DNA of 11,738 nucleotides from Methanobacteriota archaeon (lineage in GTDB: Archaea; Methanobacteriota; Methanobacteria; Methanobacteriales; Methanobacteriaceae), in the NCBI GenBank assembly GCA_023409695.1, contig JAEYQZ010000049.1, positions 1 to 11,738 on the forward strand, in the 5' to 3' direction. The notes under the pieces are model-generated. The model was not told the origin of the DNA. It did no database searches and saw only the letters and a list, made by a program, of their open reading frames with translations. The translations under genes were made by a program, and so were the position numbers. Below are positions 7,142 to 11,738 of the stretch, in pieces. Within the stretch, counting starts at the first letter, position 1. Each line of letters begins with the position of its first letter.

Positions 7142-7636
7142 TTATACCCAGGTCACATCTGTAGTTGTGAATACGTATCTATTTGAAAAGGCAGGATTAA
7201 ACATTTCATTAGTTTGGTCTGAAGCATCAAATGATTCACAAATACTTTTTCGGGCATAAAAATTCACGCGGTCTCCTAAAGCGTTTCTATCGCTAATATC
7301 TGTAACAGAAGGTGCAGATGCAGAGATTTGAAACTGTATTTTTGTTTTATTATATTTTTCATTGAATCCCTGATTGACATAATTTATTTTAATTATTTTG
7401 ACACTGTTTGTACCTAAAAGTCGTTTATGTTCTACAGTATAGTTTTTAAATGCTTCTTCAGGATAAATTGCAAAACTGTCTGCATTTCCCCCTTTAATTG
7501 CCCCGCTTCTTGCTGCAGACATAGCCTGGTTTAATTCATTATCAGTTCCTATGAATGAACCTATTCCTAGAATTATTAGCAGGATAAACCCAACTATCAG
7601 AATGAGTTCTATGGATATTTGGCCTTTAATTTCCAT
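7142..7636 (-). CDS. Class III signal-peptide (type IV pilin-like) protein
   Basis: A 164-residue secreted protein. The N-terminus, MEIKG followed by QISIELILIVGFILL, is the archaeal class III signal peptide: a short basic leader, a processing site between G5 and Q6, the Q-x-S-x-E pattern with E10 at mature position 5, and a hydrophobic helix to about residue 27. Such proteins are cut by an EppA-type prepilin peptidase and assembled into pili through the hydrophobic helix. The remaining 130 residues form the exposed domain, with sequons at N65 (NYT) and N96 (NKT) and a single cysteine (C133). The exact pilin class is unknown to me. It has its own TATA box about 27 bases before the ATG and no clear ribosome binding site, so it may be leaderless even though it lies 44 bases after the other pilin-like gene. 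Confidence 0.85.
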   Translation of the reverse strand: MEIKGQISIELILIVGFILLIILGIGSFIGTDNELNQAMSAARSGAIKGGNADSFAIYPEEAFKNYTVEHKRLLGTNSVKIIKINYVNQGFNEKYNKTKIQFQISASAPSVTDISDRNALGDRVNFYARKSICESFDASDQTNEMFNPAFSNRYVFTTTDVTWV

Positions 7637-7658
7637 AAATCTGATTTAGTATTAATAC

Positions 7659-7668
7659 ATATATAATT
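7659..7668 (-). promoter_or_regulatory. TATA box of the first pilin-like gene
   Basis: On the minus strand this reads AATTATATAT, centred about 27 bases before the ATG at 7636. It lies in the 44-base gap between the two pilin-like genes, implying separate transcription and a very short or absent leader. Confidence 0.45.
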
Positions 7669-7680
7669 ATTTGTCTTAAA

Positions 7681-8121
7681 TTAAGATTGTGTAATTACTA
7701 TCCAGTTGTATCCATCAGAGCCGTTTACATTCCGAATAAGATATGTTGAGCCACAACGCATGGTTATTTGGGATTCATCCAGCCGATAAGAGTTTGAAAT
7801 TTTTTTGGGGGTTATATGAGCTTTGCCCATCATTCCTCCTATTTTAACATAAACTCCTGATGAATTAACTTCCATACAATATTCTTTGCCTGTAATGTTA
7901 TTTGGCAAACTGATGTTGGCGGAATGGCCTGTTCCACTGGAATAAACCTTGTTAATTGATTCTGCAACATTATTTGCAGTCATTCTTGCTTTTGATAGTT
8001 CTTCTGTTTGTGAAGCAGTATCTATCCTGTCTGATACTACGGTTATGATACTTCCTGCCACAATAATAATTAAGAGTGTTGCAAATATCAGGTCAACAAC
8101 CATTACTCCTCTATTATCCAT
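7681..8121 (-). CDS. Second prepilin-like exported protein
   Basis: A 146-residue protein beginning MDNRG followed by VMVVDLIFATLLIIIVAGS: a short leader ending in Gly, then a hydrophobic helix with an acidic residue (D10) at mature position 5, where type IV pilins have Glu. The rest is a Ser/Asn-rich exposed domain with four N-glycosylation sequons (N69, N75, N86, N133) and two cysteines (C82, C123) that could form a disulfide. The domain family is not one I recognise. An internal ATG at codon 7 has a GAGGAG just before it, but starting there would lose the prepilin leader. The first ATG lies about 25 bases after a TATA box, which fits leaderless initiation, so I prefer it. A decayed paralogue lies upstream. 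Confidence 0.75.
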   Translation of the reverse strand: MDNRGVMVVDLIFATLLIIIVAGSIITVVSDRIDTASQTEELSKARMTANNVAESINKVYSSGTGHSANISLPNNITGKEYCMEVNSSGVYVKIGGMMGKAHITPKKISNSYRLDESQITMRCGSTYLIRNVNGSDGYNWIVITQS

Positions 8122-8140
8122 AATTTCAATATATTACTAA

Positions 8141-8150
8141 TTATATATAT
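8141..8150 (-). promoter_or_regulatory. TATA box of the second pilin-like gene
   Basis: ATATATATAA on the minus strand, centred about 25 bases before the ATG at 8121, which places the transcription start at the start codon. The same upstream region is partly conserved ahead of the decayed copy at 8429-8468. Confidence 0.5.
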
Positions 8151-8248
8151 AGTAATAGTTAAAAGAGAATAAAATATCCTCAAAGTTACATATTTTACTT
8201 TTAAAAAATGTTACTGGTCTAAATTTTAACGCAATACTTCAAAAAGAA

Positions 8249-8257
8249 TTATTTATA
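8249..8257 (+). promoter_or_regulatory. Candidate TATA box for the THUMP gene
   Basis: TTATTTATA preceded by an A-rich AAAAAGAA stretch resembling a BRE/TATA pair. It would give a leader of about 200 bases that runs through the pilin remnant. A nearer candidate, CATATAATAA at 8451-8460, would place the start almost on the ribosome binding site. Neither is certain. Confidence 0.3.
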
Positions 8258-8316
8258 CATTTTTATTGTACAAATGTAGTTATTATACTCTTTATTTAAA
8301 TGAAGAAAATTAATTC

Positions 8317-8428
8317 AGCTCTTATATGATTAAATATGATATTAATGAGTTTTATACTAATTTCAGGATATAATAATTAAAGCTGCTTCAAATAATAGGT
8401 CAATAGTCACTATTCCATGATTATCCAT
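8317..8428 (-). pseudogene. Remnant of a third pilin-like gene, paralogue of 7681-8121
   Basis: On the minus strand from ATG at 8426-8428 the frame reads MDNHGIVTIDLLFEAALI, closely following MDNRGVMVVDLIFATLLI of the intact neighbour, then hits TGA at 8363-8365 after 21 codons. After a frame change a further stretch reads SIKLINIIFNHIRA against SIITVVSDRIDTA of the neighbour, before similarity fades. DNA upstream of both ATGs is also alike (TAATTT-AATATATTA followed by TATA-rich sequence), and the two ATGs are 307 bases apart. The remnant has lost most of the exposed domain. It is best read as one copy of a tandem duplication that decayed by a stop, a frameshift and a deletion. It overlaps the 5' end of the plus-strand THUMP open frame. 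Confidence 0.7.
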
Positions 8429-9022
8429 AATTTTAATATATTAATAATTACATATAATAATAATAGTTTTCTTTTAGGGGGTGGACGTATCAAGCCAATA
8501 GACGGCTTTAATCTTCTGGTAACTCTTCAAGGCCACAAAGATGCGCATGCAGGTGAAGAATTAGTAGGAATAGAGGAAATAGAACTAGCACTTTCGAGCT
8601 ATGAACCAGTTCTTTATATAAAAGAATCGCAATATCCAAATGTTGTTTTAGTGGAGTTGACTATGGATCCTGAAGAAGCAGTAACAATATTAAGTGAAGC
8701 TCCAACCACGGTAGTATCTAAGGTTGTTCCAATTGATGTAGTTGTTAAAACACGAATGGATTCTATTTGGGAGAGAGTATTGTTAATTGCAAGGGAAAAA
8801 ATGAGCTCAGATGATACATTTGTTGTAAGATGTGATTTACGAGGTAGAGAATACATAGAATCGAAAGAAGAACTTATGGAAACAGTAACCAATGAATTGC
8901 TTAATAATTTAGATTTTACAGTGGAAGAAACAAATCCAGATTGGATTGTTCAAATAGAAGTAGTTGGCGAAGATACTGGAATCAGCGTTTTAAAGCCATA
9001 TCAAATTATAAAAAAAGTTTAG
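8417..9022 (+). CDS. THUMP-domain RNA-binding protein (Tan1-like); start uncertain
   Basis: The conserved protein begins around IKPIDGFNLLVTLQG and ends with a THUMP domain (about 100-195; core VRCDLRGREYIESKEEL, then NPDWIVQIEVVGEDTGISVLKP). THUMP domains bind tRNA. Stand-alone archaeal proteins of this build resemble Tan1, the tRNA-binding partner for N4-acetylcytidine formation in tRNA; that role here is inference. The only ATG, GTG or TTG upstream of the conserved part is ATG 8417, but its first 20 or so residues are AT-rich, low-complexity and overlap the pilin remnant. A strong ribosome binding site (AGGGGGTGG, 8476-8484) instead points to the ATC codon at 8489, where an ATG would be expected. 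I give the full open frame; the real protein probably starts near 8489. It is followed after nine bases by the next gene. Confidence 0.82.
   Translation: MIIHNFNILIITYNNNSFLLGGGRIKPIDGFNLLVTLQGHKDAHAGEELVGIEEIELALSSYEPVLYIKESQYPNVVLVELTMDPEEAVTILSEAPTTVVSKVVPIDVVVKTRMDSIWERVLLIAREKMSSDDTFVVRCDLRGREYIESKEELMETVTNELLNNLDFTVEETNPDWIVQIEVVGEDTGISVLKPYQIIKKV
8476..8484 (+). promoter_or_regulatory. Strong ribosome binding site without a normal start codon behind it
   Basis: AGGGGGTGG matches the archaeal GGAGGTG consensus with one mismatch. At the normal spacing (about seven bases) the in-frame codon is ATC at 8489, followed by AAG CCA. No ATG, GTG or TTG in the THUMP frame lies within reach. Confidence 0.65.
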
Positions 9023-9031
9023 AGAATTGTT

Positions 9032-9529
9032 ATGTACGAGATTTTCTATTTTAGAGGCGGTGTATATAAATTTGACGAACTGGTCGAGTACATAGAAGAC
9101 GTAGGGGGAATGGTACTCCGCAAAGATTGCTTTGAACTGATCCGCGGCGATTCTTATCTTTCTACAGAGGTACATGTACTTATTGTTGTACCAGAAGAAG
9201 AGGTTAAAAACACTAAATCATTAATTGAGGAAATTAAAGGAATATCTGATAAAGTTGAAGCTACTGATGAACAAAAAAAGACACTACTTGCATATCTTTC
9301 TATATATGATTCTCTAAATAGAAATGATACATGGGCTGAAGAAGAACGCATAAAGGATACTATTGCATGTCCTTGTTATGCATTATTATGCAATCAACTT
9401 GAAGACGAAGAATGTCAACTGGATTCTAAATTAGAACAGATACTCACTGAAATGTGTGCAAATGACGTCATTGAACACAATATATCTGATGACGGAAAAT
9501 CTAAATATCGCCTTAAAAAGGTTGATTAA
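9032..9529 (+). CDS. Unrecognised Cys-rich protein with possible winged-helix C-terminus
   Basis: A 165-residue acidic protein that I do not recognise. The N-terminal 60 residues (MYEIFYFRGGVYKFDELVEY to VLIVVPEEE) look like an alternating alpha/beta domain. A helical, charged middle follows. A Cys cluster then appears, C113, C115, C120 and C128 (ACPCYALLC), with further C33 and C142, enough to bind a metal, though the spacing fits no motif I can name. The end (about 129-162, a helix pair, then DVIEHNISDDGKSKYRLKK) has the look of a winged-helix recognition helix and wing. It begins nine bases after the THUMP gene with no strong ribosome binding site, so the two are probably one operon with translational coupling. 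That suggests, but does not show, a role in RNA metabolism. Confidence 0.75.
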   Translation: MYEIFYFRGGVYKFDELVEYIEDVGGMVLRKDCFELIRGDSYLSTEVHVLIVVPEEEVKNTKSLIEEIKGISDKVEATDEQKKTLLAYLSIYDSLNRNDTWAEEERIKDTIACPCYALLCNQLEDEECQLDSKLEQILTEMCANDVIEHNISDDGKSKYRLKKVD

Positions 9530-9544
9530 ACCTGATTCTGTAAA

Positions 9545-9554
9545 TTATTTATAT
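9545..9554 (+). promoter_or_regulatory. TATA box of the DUF131 gene
   Basis: TTATTTATAT is centred about 46 bases before the ATG at 9596. It would start transcription near 9575, giving a leader of about 20 bases containing the AAGGGA ribosome binding site (9586-9591). Confidence 0.4.
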
Positions 9555-9595
9555 CAATAAACACAATTAATCCTATAAAAGATTTAAGGGATACC

Positions 9596-9841
9596 ATGAA
9601 TGCTTCTACCATTATAATTACGGGAATTATCGTTATTTTCGTTGGAATTGTCCTTATACTTATAGGAACAGCTTTACAATCTACATCTCAAAATGAAGAA
9701 GTTCATACTGGCGGAGTAATTTTAATAGGTCCCATTCCAATCATATTTGGTAATGATAAAAGTTTAATTGTAGGGGCAATGATCTTTGCTGTTGTAATTA
9801 TGATTTTATGGTATTTGCTGGTTTACAGAGGTTTACTCTAA
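9596..9841 (+). CDS. Small DUF131 / TIGR00304-like membrane protein
   Basis: An 81-residue protein with two membrane helices: about 5-27 (IIITGIIVIFVGIVLILIG) and 57-78 (LIVGAMIFAVVIMILWYLLV). Between them is a short polar loop and the conserved GGVILIGPIPIIFG segment (about 39-52), the signature of a widespread archaeal family of unknown function. The length is normal for the family. The start is supported by AAGGGA four bases upstream. It follows the Cys-rich gene by 66 bases but has its own candidate promoter. No function can be assigned. Confidence 0.85.
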   Translation: MNASTIIITGIIVIFVGIVLILIGTALQSTSQNEEVHTGGVILIGPIPIIFGNDKSLIVGAMIFAVVIMILWYLLVYRGLL

Positions 9842-9845
9842 TTTA

Positions 9846-9864
9846 TTTTTTTCAAATTTTTGAA
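9846..9864 (+). terminator. T-tract terminator of the DUF131 gene
   Basis: A run of seven T begins five bases after the stop codon, followed by TTCAAATTTTTGAA, a small 5-bp inverted repeat with more T. This fits archaeal T-tract termination ahead of a convergent gene. Confidence 0.4.
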
Positions 9865-10094
9865 GCCGAACTTAAAAATAACAATTTAACTAACTTATTT
9901 TAAATTAAATTATTGTTTGAAATTATTGTAATGTGATTGTTGCAGATCGCTTTTACATGTATCTACAAGTTATATATTGACATCCTTTTTAGTTTATGAA
10001 AATATTATATTTGATGATACATACGTCCCCAAATAAAAAGGTAGTTATTCATTAATAATTAAAATTTTAATTATCTCAAGACTAAAATATCATA
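9865..10094. other. AT-rich convergent spacer, no supported gene
   Basis: This lies between the convergent ends of the DUF131 gene and galE. I see no conserved protein or RNA. The only candidate is a 19-codon frame at 9996-10055 (MKILYLMIHTSP...) with TATATA about 22 bases before its ATG; it is too short to call as a gene. Confidence 0.5.
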
Positions 10095-10098
10095 AAAT

Positions 10099-10144
10099 AA
10101 AAAATATTTGATAGTTGATCAAAATGAAATAGTTAAACAACTAT
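10099..10144 (-). terminator. Possible terminator of galE
   Basis: On the minus strand, about 11 bases after the galE stop, the inverted repeat ATAGTT/AACTAT (10129-10134 and 10139-10144, four-base loop) is followed by T-rich DNA including a run of six T (10099-10104). The stem is AT-only and weak. Confidence 0.3.
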
Positions 10145-10154
10145 AAACAAATAT

Positions 10155-11120
10155 TTAAATCTTCTTATGCCAGTTCCATGCAGTTTCTATAATTTTAGAA
10201 AGTTCATCATATTTAGGGTTCCAGTTCAACGTTTCTTTTGCCTTAGTGGAACTTCCAACGAGAATTGGCGGATCTCCTGCTCTTCTTTCTGCTTCGACTG
10301 CTTTAATATTTTTACCTGTAATTTCTTCTGCTGTTTCTATAACTTCTTTTACAGAAAATCCATTTCCATTTCCAAGGTTAAAAAAGTCGCTTTCGCCGCC
10401 GTTTTGAAGGTACTCCAGAGCTAAAATATGTGCTTCTGCTAAGTCAGTGACGTGTATATAATCCCTGATACATGTACCATCTGGAGTATCGTAATCGGTT
10501 CCAAATATTTTAATATCTTCTCTTCTCCCCGCAGCAACGTCCAGGATAAGAGGTATTAAATGAGTTTCAGGATCATGTAATTCACCTACTTCACCTTCTG
10601 GATCAGCTCCTGCAGCATTGAAATACCGCAATGATGCATATTTTAAACCATATGCGTCACTATAATCTTTTAAGACAGTTTCTACCATTAATTTACCTTT
10701 TCCATATGGATTAATTGGATCTTGGGGATGATTTTCAGTTATTGGAATTTCAACAGGATTTCCGTAGGTCGCACAGGTTGAAGAGAACACGAAGTACTTT
10801 ACATTTTCCTCAAGCATTACCTGAAGTAGATTTAAAGTATTTTTAACATTATTTTGATAGTATTTTTGTGGATCTTCTACAGATTCCCCAACATATGTAA
10901 ATGCAGCAAAATGCATCACAGCTTCAATTGGGTATTTCTTGAAAACAGCACGTATATCATCTATATTACCTAAATCTCCCTTTTCAAAGGTCCCCCATTT
11001 TACAAAGTCTCTGTGACCATAGCTTAAATTATCGAATATTACAGTTTCAATTCCTTTTTTGTTGATTTCTTTGTTTAAATGAGATCCTATGTATCCTGCT
11101 CCACCTACAATTAATATCAT
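10155..11120 (-). CDS. galE: UDP-glucose 4-epimerase GalE (NAD-dependent sugar epimerase)
   Basis: A 321-residue extended short-chain dehydrogenase. The Rossmann motif is GGAGYIG (residues 6-12), with D30 at the end of the second strand as expected for NAD binding. The catalytic set is complete: S114/T115 in FSSTCATYG and Y139-x-x-x-K143 in INPYGKGK. It also shows HFAA (70-73), YFNAAGADPEG and YGTDYDTPDGTCIRDYIHVTDLA, typical of GalE. The enzyme interconverts UDP-glucose and UDP-galactose (or their N-acetyl forms) for cell-surface glycans; the exact substrate cannot be read from sequence. The ATG at 11120 has GAGGAG (11131-11136 on the opposite strand) ten bases upstream. Neighbouring genes do not form an operon with it inside the window. 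Confidence 0.95.
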   Translation of the reverse strand: MILIVGGAGYIGSHLNKEINKKGIETVIFDNLSYGHRDFVKWGTFEKGDLGNIDDIRAVFKKYPIEAVMHFAAFTYVGESVEDPQKYYQNNVKNTLNLLQVMLEENVKYFVFSSTCATYGNPVEIPITENHPQDPINPYGKGKLMVETVLKDYSDAYGLKYASLRYFNAAGADPEGEVGELHDPETHLIPLILDVAAGRREDIKIFGTDYDTPDGTCIRDYIHVTDLAEAHILALEYLQNGGESDFFNLGNGNGFSVKEVIETAEEITGKNIKAVEAERRAGDPPILVGSSTKAKETLNWNPKYDELSKIIETAWNWHKKI

Positions 11121-11200
11121 TTATTTAACTCCTCTTTGCAGTTTTTTTATTATTTCTTTTTGATAAGAATCTATGTCTTCATTTAATTACTATTAATGAA

Positions 11201-11210
11201 CTTATAATTT
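11201..11210 (-). promoter_or_regulatory. Possible TATA box of galE
   Basis: On the minus strand, AAATTATAAG lies about 85 bases before the galE ATG and would give a leader of about 60 bases holding the GAGGAG ribosome binding site. The surrounding DNA is very AT-rich, so other placements are possible. Confidence 0.3.
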
Positions 11211-11738
11211 AATATTATACCAAAATTTGATTTTCAATGGGTATCACAATCTTATTTTTGATTTTTATCCCTAAATATTTAATTTAAATATCATAGTACT
11301 AATTTATAATTTAATATGATTTTTATCACATAAATCCAGATTTTTTAGGACTTAATTGAAAATTCTTATCATAGTTTATCTGAGTATATATCCGAAGGAT
11401 ATAGATTATTTTTTGAAATTACGTTTTATATGAAAATGGTATATGAACAGACCATATCGGTCATGCGATAAGCTGATTTGAAGGTAAGTACACAGTTTAT
11501 AAAAACATTCTTCCTTGTTACTTTTTACAAATGGAGTTTTAAATGAGCTGTTTTACTTAGAATACCAATCGAAAAATTCCACACTCGGAGAGTTATTATA
11601 AAAACTTTTAATAAAGCTTTAAATCTAAAAAAGAGATATTAGAATGTCGTTTTTTTGAATTAAAACCAAAAGGTTTATATATGATCCTGACTTATTAATA
11701 GCTTTGTACTAAAAGACGTCCTAAATGACTAATTTAAC
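11211..11738. other. Long AT-rich stretch without a recognisable gene
   Basis: Neither strand carries a convincing protein or a recognisable structured RNA. Visible items are a 17-base perfect inverted repeat (TATATCC-GAA-GGATATA, 11387-11403) followed by a T-run; a somewhat GC-richer patch around 11445-11500; and a BRE/TATA-like site at 11662-11681. It is probably the upstream region of both galE and a gene beyond the window. Confidence 0.5.
11674..11681 (+). promoter_or_regulatory. TATA box pointing out of the window
   Basis: TTTATATA, preceded by AAAACCAAAAGG, is a good archaeal promoter match. Transcription would begin near 11703, heading into a plus-strand gene or RNA beyond the end of the sequence. 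Confidence 0.45.

Noticed and set aside
8103..8121. Alternative start of the second pilin-like gene at codon 7 (ATG behind GAGGAG)
   Set aside because: It would remove the MDNRG leader and processing site. The first ATG fits the TATA distance, and its MDN-G leader is shared by the decayed copy.
7949..8140. 63-codon plus-strand frame opposite the second pilin-like gene
   Set aside because: It is the antisense of the prepilin helix and has no supporting signals.
10167..10424. 85-codon plus-strand frame inside galE
   Set aside because: It is an antisense shadow of galE, and its Phe/Cys-rich composition is unlike a real protein.
11429..11470. 13-codon frame MKMVYEQTISVMR
   Set aside because: It is too short and has no promoter or ribosome binding site at a fitting distance.

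Overview
The window looks like a stretch of a methanogenic archaeon of the order Methanobacteriales, most like Methanobacterium. The DNA is AT-rich, with TATA-box promoters and GGAGG/GGTG ribosome binding sites. The gene set is archaeal: a two-subunit Fe-S primase, a methionyl-tRNA synthetase with archaeal zinc knuckles, DUF530 and DUF131 proteins, class III signal-peptide pilins and an Alg7/AglH-type sugar-phosphate transferase. The species call is inference from protein character; no database was searched.

Layout. Positions 1-1431 (minus strand) carry the primase pair: the first 12 codons of a probable small subunit, preceded by the complete large subunit priL. A 346-base divergent promoter region separates priL from metG (plus strand, 1778-3760). 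Behind metG lies an array of six short hairpins ending in a T-tract, and the T-tract runs into the TATA box of the next gene, a DUF530 protein (3951-5522). Two more plus-strand genes follow: a small DNA-binding-like protein with a duplicated AT-hook plus helix-turn-helix unit (5610-6080), and a membrane GlcNAc-1-phosphate transferase-like enzyme (6154-7125). The latter converges, with a 16-base gap, on two minus-strand type IV pilin-like genes (7142-7636 and 7681-8121). Upstream of these is the decayed remnant of a third, paralogous pilin gene (about 8317-8428), not preserved as an open frame.

From about 8417 the plus strand carries a THUMP-domain RNA-binding protein whose true start appears to lack a normal start codon, an unrecognised Cys-rich protein with a possible winged-helix end (9032-9529), and a DUF131 membrane protein (9596-9841). 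A convergent AT-rich gap follows, then galE on the minus strand (10155-11120). The last 600 bases hold no convincing gene, but a TATA box near 11674 probably serves a gene beyond the window.

How the genes may work together. Replication (primase) and translation (MetRS, THUMP/Tan1-like protein) make up the housekeeping part. The sugar-phosphate transferase, the sequon-bearing pilin-like proteins and galE form a loose surface/glycan theme, but they are transcribed separately and any link is inference. I see no CRISPR array, transposase, integrase, rRNA or tRNA in the window. The most notable non-gene structures are the alternating hairpin array after metG and the pilin remnant.
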